In this document: positions 5,242-10,224 of the stretch, one piece after another
Numbering within the stretch: position 1 is the first letter of the stretch
How the letters are laid out: each line of letters starts with the position of its first letter
Assembly: GCA_937967345.1 (NCBI GenBank)
Contig: CALBTN010000187.1
Location: 1-10,224, forward strand
Reading direction: 5' to 3'
Source: an uncultured Rubrivivax sp.
GTDB taxonomy: Bacteria; Pseudomonadota; Gammaproteobacteria; Burkholderiales; Burkholderiaceae_C
DNA: 10,224 nt
Made by a program: the position numbers and the translations under genes
Notes under the pieces: generated by a model
Seen by the model: only the letters and a program-made list of their open reading frames with translations
What the model was told of the DNA's origin: nothing
Database searches by the model: none

Positions 5242-5955
5242 TCAACGCAGCGGGCGGCGCAACCGGCTCAGCCGGCGCAGCTTGACGTCGACGTAGGGCG
5301 GCCGGCGCGCCGCGCGCAGCGGCGCGCGGGCGTCGCGTGGCGTCCAGCGCTGCATCCACACCGTGCGCATGCCCACGCGCCGCGCCGCCTTCTGGTGCTG
5401 CAAGGTGTCTTCGACCAGCACGCAGCGCGGCGCCGGCACGCGCAGCCGCGCCAGCAGCCGGCGCAGCATGCGCGCATCGGGCTTGGGCCGCAGCTGGCCG
5501 AACATGCGCATGTCCTCGATGCTGATCAGGCCGTCGAAGCAGCGGCCGAAGCCCAGCGTGGCGATCACGCGCTCGGCATAGGCGCGCGGCGCGTTGGTCA
5601 GGATGTACTTGCGCCCGCGCAGCTGGCGCAGCGCCGCGAGGTCGTGCATGCTGGCGCGCAGCGCCTGTTCGAGCCCCGGCAGCAGGTGCGTGTGGTGCAG
5701 GAAGTGCGCGGCATCCACCCCGTGATGCCGGACCAGCCCGAGCAGCGTCGCGCCGTAGCGCTGCCAGTAGCGCCGGCGCAGCGCATCGGAGTCCTCGCGG
5801 CTGAGCTGCAGGTGCTGCTCGATGTACTGGCCGAAGGCCACGCGCAGCGCCGGCATCGACGCGCCGGACGCATCGTGCAGCGTGTCGTCGAGGTCGAACA
5901 GCCAGACCCGCGAACCGCTGCCGCGCTTCATCGCGGCGGGAACTTTGCGTGGCAT
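5242..5955 (-). CDS. HAD-superfamily hydrolase, pyrimidine 5'-nucleotidase type
   Basis: This soluble 237-residue HAD phosphatase resembles the pyrimidine 5'-nucleotidase branch, which removes phosphate from nucleoside monophosphates; the real substrate is uncertain. Motif I is WLFDLDDTLHD (18-28), with nucleophile D21 and acid/base D23. Motif II is T120 in ILTNAP, motif III is K158 in RPKPD, and motif IV is VEDTLQHQKAA (181-191) with E182-D183. The helical cap between motifs I and II includes LLPGLEQAL (91-99). The C-terminus is strongly Arg-rich (about 204-237). ATG at 5955 is followed by another at 5931 (MKRGSGSR), equally possible since neither has a strong ribosome binding site. It heads the minus-strand run. 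Linkage to slmA and argB is familiar from Burkholderiales, although argB is here separated by a lipoprotein gene. Confidence 0.88.
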   Translation of the reverse strand: MPRKVPAAMKRGSGSRVWLFDLDDTLHDASGASMPALRVAFGQYIEQHLQLSREDSDALRRRYWQRYGATLLGLVRHHGVDAAHFLHHTHLLPGLEQALRASMHDLAALRQLRGRKYILTNAPRAYAERVIATLGFGRCFDGLISIEDMRMFGQLRPKPDARMLRRLLARLRVPAPRCVLVEDTLQHQKAARRVGMRTVWMQRWTPRDARAPLRAARRPPYVDVKLRRLSRLRRPLR

Positions 5956-5957
5956 TC

Positions 5958-5963
5958 GATAAT
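5958..5963 (+). promoter_or_regulatory. Possible -10 hexamer in the HAD/DUF2242 divergent gap
   Basis: GATAAT lies 27 bp before the ATG at 5991, in the short divergent region. No convincing -35 is seen at the right spacing, so this is tentative. Confidence 0.25.
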
Positions 5964-5990
5964 CCGCCCTGGTTTGGACGATGCGATCGA

Positions 5991-6572
5991 ATGTGTAGAC
6001 GGACCCGGCGGCTCGCCGCGACCGGCCCGGTCAGGGCCGCGCCGGCTGCAGCGGCGCTGATGCTGGTGCTTGCGCTGGGCGCGTGCGCGCTGCCGTCCGG
6101 CGCCGGCCGCGAGCCCAACTCGGTGTACCAGCACGAGCGCTTCCAGTCCGACGAGACCTTCTCGCGGCTGTTCGACGCCAGCGTCAACGACACCTGCGAA
6201 GCCGCACGCCGCGCGCTGCTCAGCCAGGGCTACATCATCACCTCGGCGCGCGACGACGCGGTCAAGGCCAGCAAGCGCTTCCAGCCCGACGGCGAGGTGC
6301 ACATCGAGATCAGCTTCAACGTGGTGTGCGTGCCCGAAGGCGCGGGCGGCGCGCTGGCCACCGCCTACGTCTCGGCGCTGCAGGACCGCTACGTGCTGAA
6401 GAAGGTGCCGAACAACACCAGCCTGGGCGTCGGGCCCTTCGGCTCGATCTCGGTGCCGCTGTCGTCCAGCGAGGACTCGCTGGTCAAGGTCGGCTCCGAG
6501 ACCATCCCCGCCGGCCCGTTCTACGACCGCTACTTCGCGCTGATGCAACGCTTGCTCGGCGACATGCGCTGA
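5991..6572 (+). CDS. DUF2242-family lipoprotein
   Basis: This 193-residue protein is a probable lipoprotein of the DUF2242 family, known mainly from betaproteobacteria and without assigned function. The basic N-terminus (MCRRTRR) is followed by a hydrophobic stretch and the lipobox LGAC (about residues 29-32), so the mature protein would begin at a lipidated cysteine. The mature part matches what I recall of the family: SVYQHERFQSDETFSR, then CEAARRALLSQGYIITSA, KRFQPDGEVHIEISFNVVC, GVGPFGSISVPL, and SETIPAGPFYDRYFAL near the end. ATG at 5991 gives a normal signal peptide. An upstream in-frame GTG at 5949 is rejected because it overlaps the divergent HAD start and adds a poor leader. It stands alone on the plus strand and converges with argB 32 bp downstream. 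Confidence 0.87.
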   Translation: MCRRTRRLAATGPVRAAPAAAALMLVLALGACALPSGAGREPNSVYQHERFQSDETFSRLFDASVNDTCEAARRALLSQGYIITSARDDAVKASKRFQPDGEVHIEISFNVVCVPEGAGGALATAYVSALQDRYVLKKVPNNTSLGVGPFGSISVPLSSSEDSLVKVGSETIPAGPFYDRYFALMQRLLGDMR

Positions 6573-6574
6573 GA

Positions 6575-6602
6575 GCCGTGCGCAGCGCGCCGTGCGCAGC
6601 GC
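6575..6602. repeat. 14-bp tandem duplication filling the DUF2242-argB convergent gap
   Basis: GCCGTGCGCAGCGC occurs twice back to back (6575-6588 and 6589-6602), occupying almost all of the 32 bp between the two converging genes. It ends two bases before the argB stop codon. GCGC-rich pairing is possible, but no U-rich tail exists, so a classic terminator is not claimed. Confidence 0.9.
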
Positions 6603-6604
6603 GC

Positions 6605-7519
6605 TCAATGCGAGCGGATCATGGTGCCGTAGGCCTGGTCGGTCAGCACCTCCAGCAGCATCGCGTGCGGCACCCGCCCGTCGATGATGTGCACGGTGTT
6701 GACACCGTTCTTGGCCGCGTCCAGCGCCGAGCCGATCTTGGGCAGCATGCCGCCGGAGATGGTGCCGTCGGCGAACAGCGCGTCGATCTCGCGCGCGCTC
6801 AGGTTGGTCAGCAACTGGCCCTGCTGGTCGAGCACGCCCGGGGTGTTGGTCAGCATCATCAGCTTCTCGGCCTTCAGCACCTCGGCCAGCTTGCCGGCGA
6901 CGACGTCGGCATTGATGTTGTAGCTCTCGTTGTCGATGCCGAAACCCAGCGGCGAGATCACCGGGATGAACTGGTCGTCCTGCAGCGCGCGCACCACGCC
7001 GGCGTCGATCGCGGTGATGTCGCCGACCTGGCCGACGTCGTGCACGATGTTCGGGTCCTTGTGGTCGACCATGCGCAACTTGGTGGCGCGGATCAGCCCG
7101 CCGTCGCGGCCGGTCAGGCCCACCGCCTTGCCGCCGGCGGCGTTGATCAGACCGACGATGTCTTGCTGCACCTGGCCGGCCAGCACCCACTCGACCACTT
7201 CCATGGTCTCGGCATCGGTCACGCGCATGCCCTGGATGAAGGTGCCCTTCTTGCCGATCTTGGCCAGCGCCTCCTCGATCTGCGGGCCGCCGCCGTGCAC
7301 CACCACCGGGTTCATGCCCACCAGCTTGAGCAGCACCACGTCCTCGGCGAAGTCCTGCTGCAAGCCGGGGTCGGTCATGGCGTTGCCGCCGTACTTGATG
7401 ACGATGGTCTTGCCGTGGAAGCGGCGGATGTAGGGCAGCGCCTGCGCCAGGATCTCGGCCTTGTCGCGCGGCGAGATGTGGTCGAGCCGGTGCTCGCTGT
7501 TCGGTGTGGGCAGGTTCAT
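6605..7519 (-). CDS. argB: Acetylglutamate kinase
   Basis: ArgB phosphorylates N-acetyl-L-glutamate with ATP, step two of arginine synthesis. The 304-residue protein shows the amino acid kinase fold. IVIKYGGNAM (39-48) carries the catalytic lysine K42 and the glycine loop, VVVHGGGPQI (72-81) the substrate loop, GRDGGLIRA (137-145) and SYNINADVVAGK (199-210) the central region. GGMLPKI (256-262) holds the second catalytic lysine K261. About 30 residues precede the first strand, including AEILAQALPYIRRFHGKT. This matches the N-terminal helix of hexameric arginine-inhibited enzymes such as that of Pseudomonas aeruginosa, so feedback inhibition is likely. Start ATG at 7519 is where conservation begins; its ribosome binding site is weak. 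A TACAAT hexamer about 40 bp upstream is a candidate -10. It converges with the lipoprotein gene and diverges from the DUF411 gene. Confidence 0.97.
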   Translation of the reverse strand: MNLPTPNSEHRLDHISPRDKAEILAQALPYIRRFHGKTIVIKYGGNAMTDPGLQQDFAEDVVLLKLVGMNPVVVHGGGPQIEEALAKIGKKGTFIQGMRVTDAETMEVVEWVLAGQVQQDIVGLINAAGGKAVGLTGRDGGLIRATKLRMVDHKDPNIVHDVGQVGDITAIDAGVVRALQDDQFIPVISPLGFGIDNESYNINADVVAGKLAEVLKAEKLMMLTNTPGVLDQQGQLLTNLSAREIDALFADGTISGGMLPKIGSALDAAKNGVNTVHIIDGRVPHAMLLEVLTDQAYGTMIRSH

Positions 7520-7558
7520 CGCTGGGGCCGCGTCGCGGTGGGGCTGCAGATGCGCGGC

Positions 7559-7564
7559 ATTGTA
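7559..7564 (-). promoter_or_regulatory. Candidate -10 hexamer for argB
   Basis: The minus strand reads TACAAT, 39 bp upstream of the argB ATG, in an otherwise GC-rich divergent region. The -35 is not recognisable. No ARG-box-like palindrome was seen nearby. Confidence 0.4.
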
Positions 7565-7706
7565 GAAAGACCGCACCCGGCGCGGCCCGGACAGAAAGGC
7601 CGTGGCCGATGCGACCCGGGTGCCGCTGGCCGACAATGGCCGCTGGCGCCGCGGCGGCGAGCCCTGAGCCGCGCGCACCCGGGCACGCCCGGCGCCGCAT
7701 CGCATC

Positions 7707-7712
7707 AAGGAG
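7707..7712 (+). promoter_or_regulatory. Strong ribosome binding site of the DUF411 gene
   Basis: AAGGAG lies five bases before the ATG at 7718, one of the two best Shine-Dalgarno sequences in the window. It fixes the start that places the twin-arginine motif at residues 7-12. Confidence 0.8.
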
Positions 7713-7717
7713 TTGCA

Positions 7718-8185
7718 ATGAGCCTTCGGTCACCATCACGGCGCCGCTTCGTCGCCACCTCGCTGGTCCTGGGTGCCGCGTGGCCGGCACGGGCCGCGCC
7801 GCTGCCGCCGATGCAGGTGTGGAAGTCGCCAAGCTGCGGCTGCTGCAAGGACTGGATCGAACTGCTGCAGCGCGACGGCTTCACGGTGCAGGTGTTCGAC
7901 GAAGGCAACAACGCGATGCGCGCCAAGCTCGGGCTGGCGCAGCGCTACGGCTCGTGCCACACCGCGCGCATCGGCGGCTACGTGATCGAAGGCCACGTGC
8001 CGGTGCGCGAGATCCGCCGCCTGCTGGCCGAGCGCCCGGCCGCGCTCGGCCTGGCCGTGCCCGACATGCCGGTGGGTTCACCCGGCATGGACGGGCCCGC
8101 CTACGGCGGCCGGCGCGATCCGTACGACGTGCTGCTGGTGCACCGCGACGGCAGCAGCCGCGTTTACCAAGGCTATCGAAGCTGA
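7718..8185 (+). CDS. DUF411 family metal-binding protein with twin-arginine signal
   Basis: DUF411 proteins are small periplasmic proteins found next to copper and other metal-resistance genes; a metal-binding role is presumed. The 155-residue precursor begins with SRRRFV (7-12), fitting the Tat consensus S/T-R-R-x-F, then a hydrophobic segment and a PARA cleavage region near residue 26. The mature domain opens with VWKSPSCGCCKDW (34-46; C40, C42, C43), a thioredoxin-like fold with metal-binding cysteines. The family motif GSCHTARIGGYVIEGHVP (78-95; C80-H81) follows, then the Met-rich MPVGSPGM (117-124). All expected residues are present. The start is secured by AAGGAG five bases upstream. 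A CusF-like gene follows after 15 bp, supporting a two-gene copper-related operon in the periplasm. Confidence 0.92.
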   Translation: MSLRSPSRRRFVATSLVLGAAWPARAAPLPPMQVWKSPSCGCCKDWIELLQRDGFTVQVFDEGNNAMRAKLGLAQRYGSCHTARIGGYVIEGHVPVREIRRLLAERPAALGLAVPDMPVGSPGMDGPAYGGRRDPYDVLLVHRDGSSRVYQGYRS

Positions 8186-8200
8186 AAGGCGCTTGCACCG

Positions 8201-8479
8201 ATGAAGCACTGGATCACCGCCGCCGCGCTGATGACGGCATCGCTGGCCGCGCAGGCCCAGGCCTACGAAGGCGAGGTGCGCAAGATCGACAAGCCGCAAG
8301 GCAAGGTCACGCTGCAGCACGGCGAGCTCAAGGCGCTGGAGATGCCCCCGATGACGATGGCCTTTCGTGTCGCCGACCCGGCGCTGCTCGAAGGCCTGGC
8401 CATCGGCGACCGCGTGCGCTTCGACGCGGCCCGGATCAACGGCGCCTACACCGTCACCGCGATCCGCAAGCAGCCCTGA
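8201..8479 (+). CDS. CusF-like periplasmic copper-binding protein
   Basis: This small exported protein resembles the CusF domain, a periplasmic Cu(I)/Ag(I) chaperone. Of 92 residues, the first 19-21 form a Sec signal (MKHWITAAALMTASLAAQAQA). The mature part has the copper loop LQHGELKALEMPPMTM (38-53). By spacing, H40, M51 and M53 match E. coli CusF H36, M47 and M49. The tryptophan W44 of E. coli is M48 here, so the site would be His plus three Met rather than a Cu-Trp cation-pi contact. LAIGDRVRFDA (66-76) is the usual beta-barrel strand. ATG at 8201 follows a modest AAAGG about 11 bases upstream. It lies 15 bp after the DUF411 gene and probably shares its transcript. No CusA/B/C efflux genes are adjacent in this window. 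Confidence 0.9.
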   Translation: MKHWITAAALMTASLAAQAQAYEGEVRKIDKPQGKVTLQHGELKALEMPPMTMAFRVADPALLEGLAIGDRVRFDAARINGAYTVTAIRKQP

Positions 8480-8704
8480 GCGGCGCGGCTCTGAACGCGC
8501 AGCTCGAGACCGCGGCGCAACGGTGGGGCCCATGGGCCGGAGTGGATGGCTTCAGGCCGCCGCGCGCCTGCGGCGCAGAGCACGTCGCCGACACCGGCGC
8601 CAGCCGGCCTGGTGCGGTTGACGCGGGCCAGACCGGTGGCGGTGCCATGGCTCAGCAGCAGCTCATCGTGCGCCACGCCGGGGTTCACGGCCCGCTGCCG
8701 CCAA
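8480..8704. other. 225-bp gap between convergent cusF-like and hupE genes
   Basis: No gene, RNA or clear terminator is recognised. The minus strand stays open through most of it, but the translation shows no familiar family. GC-rich short complementary segments occur without a T-run. Confidence 0.5.
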
Positions 8705-9325
8705 CTACAGCCGTACCGCAAGCATCGCCGCGCCGGCCAGGCCAACAAGCCAGCCCGCCACGCGCAACGCGCCGCCGCGCCACCGCAGCAGCATGACGCC
8801 GGTACCCAGCCCGACGGCATGCAATATCGCCGAGGCCAACACGAAGCCGGCGGCATAGGCAGCGAAGGACAGGCCGCCAGCCATTTCCAACCCATGCGCG
8901 CTGCCGTGCAGTGCGCCGGCCAGCGCCGACAGCGCCAGGCCGAGCGGCGGCGCGACGCGCGCACCGCCAACCAGCAGTGCGCCCAGCAGCAGCACGCTGG
9001 CGGCGAGCAGCGCCTCCAGTGCGCCGTGCTCCAGTGCGCCGTGCAGCGGCGCCAGCCGGCCGGCCTGTGCCAGCGTCGCCGCCAGCGCCATCGCGCCGAC
9101 GAACAGCGCCGGCGCCAGCGCGCGCCGCCCGGCCGGCAGCGCGGCCGTCGACCACAAGCCCACGGCGAGCATCGCCAGCAGGTGGTCGGCACCGCCAAAG
9201 GGATGCGCCAAGCCCGCGGCGAAGCCAAGCGTGGGGTCGGCGTGGCCGGTATGCGCCAGCGCGGCCAACGGGGCGGCGGCCAGCAGCAGCGCGGTGGCGC
9301 AGCGGGGCAGTCGGGTCGGAACCAT
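8705..9325 (-). CDS. hupE: HupE/UreJ family nickel/cobalt permease
   Basis: HupE/UreJ proteins are inner-membrane secondary transporters for Ni2+ or Co2+, often near hydrogenase, urease or cobalamin genes. The 206-residue protein has a signal-like N-terminus (1-24, ending ALA), after which the sequence starts HTGHADPTLGFAAGLAHPFGGADHLLAMLAVGLW. The H-P-x-G-G-x-D-H-x-L-x-M motif in helix 1 is the family metal signature. Several further hydrophobic helices follow, with HG-rich motifs (ALHGSAHGLEMAGG, about 137-150) resembling the second conserved metal motif. ATG at 9325 is fixed by AAGGAG eight bases upstream (9334-9339). A 15-bp tandem duplication inside the gene doubles HGALE. No hydrogenase or urease gene is in the window, so the metal cannot be told; nickel or cobalt are both possible. 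Confidence 0.9.
   Translation of the reverse strand: MVPTRLPRCATALLLAAAPLAALAHTGHADPTLGFAAGLAHPFGGADHLLAMLAVGLWSTAALPAGRRALAPALFVGAMALAATLAQAGRLAPLHGALEHGALEALLAASVLLLGALLVGGARVAPPLGLALSALAGALHGSAHGLEMAGGLSFAAYAAGFVLASAILHAVGLGTGVMLLRWRGGALRVAGWLVGLAGAAMLAVRL
9014..9043. repeat. 15-bp tandem duplication within hupE
   Basis: CTCCAGTGCGCCGTG occurs twice in direct succession (9014-9028, 9029-9043). It is in frame, and duplicates the residues HGALE in a periplasmic or cytoplasmic loop of HupE. Confidence 0.95.
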
Positions 9326-9398
9326 CGACTCATCTCCTTGTCGGGCCGTTGACATCGCGCGGGCTGCCGTTCGCGGTGATCGGCACCGCGCACGCACG

Positions 9399-9419
9399 GC
9401 TGTCGATGCAGCCGACAGC
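9399..9419. promoter_or_regulatory. Perfect inverted repeat upstream of hupE
   Basis: GCTGTCG and CGACAGC flank the seven-base ATGCAGC, 74 bp before the hupE ATG. It could be a regulator half-site pair or a hairpin in the hupE mRNA leader. It does not match the NikR, Fur/Nur or cobalamin riboswitch patterns I know. Confidence 0.45.
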
Positions 9420-9512
9420 GGATTTTCGCCGAGTGGCCGGCCGCGCAGCCCGGCGCTGCACCGCCACACCGGCTGCGCGGCAACTGCCTCATGGCTGCAC
9501 CGCCACCGACAA

Positions 9513-9537
9513 CCCGCATCGGCACCCCGCATCGGCC
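9513..9537. repeat. Direct repeats of CCCGCATCGGC
   Basis: Two exact 11-bp copies (9513-9523, 9527-9537) are 14 bp apart in the hupE-phasin divergent region. GCATCGGCGCC at 9589-9599 shares the core GCATCGGC. Iterated sites like this can bind regulators, but short GC-rich repeats are common here. Confidence 0.55.
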
Positions 9538-9655
9538 CGCAACGCACAAGCACCGCGGCCGCGCCGCATAGAGCCGCTTCCCTAAAGTGCATCGGCGCCA
9601 GCGCCTATGCTTGGCCGCAGCCGTGCAGGGCAGCGCGCGGCCTTCGGGGGGCTTC

Positions 9656-10224
9656 ATGGTCAAGAAGGTGCAAAAGGCGTCGCGCGCCAAGGACGAGGCG
9701 TCGGCCTCGCTGCGGGACAGCTCGCTCGCGCAGGCGGTGCGCGCGTCGGCGCAGCAGATCTGGCTGGCCGGCATGGGCGCGTTTTCCAAGGCGCGGCGCG
9801 GCCGGCTCGGTGCGTTCGAGTCCCTGATCAAGGAAGGCGCCAGCCTGCAGCGCAAGACGCAGGCCGCCGCCGACGACAAGGCCGGCGAGGTCGGCGACCG
9901 CTTGAGCGCGATGGCCGGCGACGTCAGCGCCCGCGCCGGTCAGCACTGGGACAAGCTCGAGGCCATCTTCGAGCAGCGCACCGCCAAGGCGCTGACCCGG
10001 CTCGGCGTGCCCACCGCCAAGGACGTGGACACCCTGATCAAGCGCGTCGATGAGCTCGCCGCCGCGGTGCAGCGGCTGTCGAAGACGCCGGCGGCGCGCA
10101 CCTCGGTGAAGGTCGCCAAGGCCGCCAAAGCCACCGCGCCGGCCCGCGCGGCGGCACCGGCCAAGGCTGCAGCGAAGAAGGCCGCCAAGCGTGCAGCGCG
10201 CAGCACGTCGCACGAACCCAGCGC
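9656..10224 (+). CDS. Phasin family (polyhydroxyalkanoate granule-associated) protein, 3' end beyond window
   Basis: Phasins coat polyhydroxyalkanoate granules and control their size and number; PhaF-like members also contact DNA through a basic tail. 189 residues are visible without a stop. SLAQAVRASAQQIWLAGMGAF (23-43) is the phasin signature. An amphipathic, coiled-coil-prone region continues to about residue 115. RLGVPTAKDVDTLIKRVDEL (about 115-134) matches the conserved end of the PhaF/PhaI domain. From about 145 the chain becomes Ala/Lys/Pro-rich with KAAKKAA-type repeats, like histone H1, as in PhaF. ATG at 9656 follows a G-rich run (TTCGGGGGGCTTC) that may act as a weak ribosome binding site. 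The gene diverges from hupE. The family is clear; granule versus nucleoid role is inference. Confidence 0.9.
   Translation, partial: MVKKVQKASRAKDEASASLRDSSLAQAVRASAQQIWLAGMGAFSKARRGRLGAFESLIKEGASLQRKTQAAADDKAGEVGDRLSAMAGDVSARAGQHWDKLEAIFEQRTAKALTRLGVPTAKDVDTLIKRVDELAAAVQRLSKTPAARTSVKVAKAAKATAPARAAAPAKAAAKKAAKRAARSTSHEPS

Larger units (their letters stand above)
9326..9655. promoter_or_regulatory. 330-bp divergent intergenic region between hupE and the phasin gene
   Basis: No gene is supported here. It holds the strong hupE ribosome binding site (9334-9339), a perfect 7-bp inverted repeat (9399-9419) and two direct copies of an 11-bp motif (9513-9537), with a related motif at 9589-9599. It must contain the promoters of both flanking genes, but no convincing -35/-10 pair can be picked out on either strand. 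Confidence 0.5.

Noticed and set aside
3050..5296. A 748-codon plus-strand open frame
   Set aside because: It is antisense to mutT, the DUF815 gene and slmA, all with firm family motifs. No domain is recognisable in the frame itself.
5949..5990. Upstream GTG start for the lipoprotein gene
   Set aside because: It overlaps the divergent HAD start codon and would put a non-signal-like leader before an otherwise normal lipoprotein signal.
6573..6604. Bidirectional intrinsic terminator between the lipoprotein gene and argB
   Set aside because: The gap is a 14-bp direct duplication. Any stem is weak and neither strand has a T-run.
5928..7832. A 634-codon minus-strand open frame over argB and the lipoprotein gene
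   Set aside because: It is out of frame with argB, whose motifs are complete in another frame; the translation is Arg/Ala/Gly-rich.
9326..9560. Cobalamin riboswitch upstream of hupE
   Set aside because: A GCCACT and a GAAAATC are present on the minus strand, but the order is wrong and the B12 box (AGCC..GGAGACC) is absent.
8446..9879. A 477-codon minus-strand frame over hupE and the intergenic region
   Set aside because: hupE is in a different frame with a strong ribosome binding site and clear family motifs. The long frame gives Cys/Arg/Trp-rich nonsense.

Overview
The window is GC-rich (roughly 70% by eye), densely coded chromosomal DNA from a betaproteobacterium, most likely Burkholderiales (Rubrivivax/Leptothrix/Methylibium-like). 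This rests on the hisI-hisE-DUF4870-HIT-tatABC gene order, the TatB C-terminal tail, the argB/HAD/slmA neighbourhood, a DUF2242 lipoprotein and a phasin with a histone H1-like tail. No rRNA, tRNA, CRISPR array, insertion sequence or phage gene is visible.

Layout. Positions 1-5955 are one unbroken minus-strand run of eleven genes. In transcription order they are: HAD pyrimidine 5'-nucleotidase-like hydrolase, slmA (nucleoid occlusion), DUF815 AAA+ ATPase, a MutT-type Nudix hydrolase, hisI, hisE, a DUF4870-type membrane protein, a HIT hydrolase, tatA, tatB and tatC (cut by the window edge). Many junctions are overlapping or abutting stop/start codons, so much of this is probably co-transcribed. 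From 5991 the plus strand carries a DUF2242 lipoprotein, convergent with argB (minus, 6605-7519). Divergent from argB is a two-gene periplasmic metal module: a DUF411 protein with a twin-arginine signal, then a CusF-like copper-binding protein. A HupE/UreJ-type Ni/Co permease (minus) follows. The window ends in a truncated phasin gene (plus), separated from hupE by a 330-bp divergent intergenic region.

How the genes work together. hisI and hisE encode histidine steps 3 and 2, and argB encodes arginine step 2. TatABC would export folded twin-arginine proteins, and the DUF411 protein in this same window carries a candidate Tat signal. The DUF411/CusF pair and HupE suggest local handling of copper and nickel/cobalt. 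The phasin indicates polyhydroxyalkanoate storage.

Most unusual points. (1) HisI appears to lack a short segment of about 6-7 residues that normally carries one of its three zinc-binding cysteines. (2) The MutT-like protein carries three in-frame 11-residue repeats before its Nudix domain, encoded by a 33-bp tandem repeat, and apparently starts at a TTG overlapping the upstream stop codon. (3) hisI follows mutT rather than hisF, so two normally separate blocks look joined here. (4) Short tandem duplications recur (8, 14, 15 and 33 bp). I found no convincing wholly new multi-gene system; the rest is ordinary core genome.
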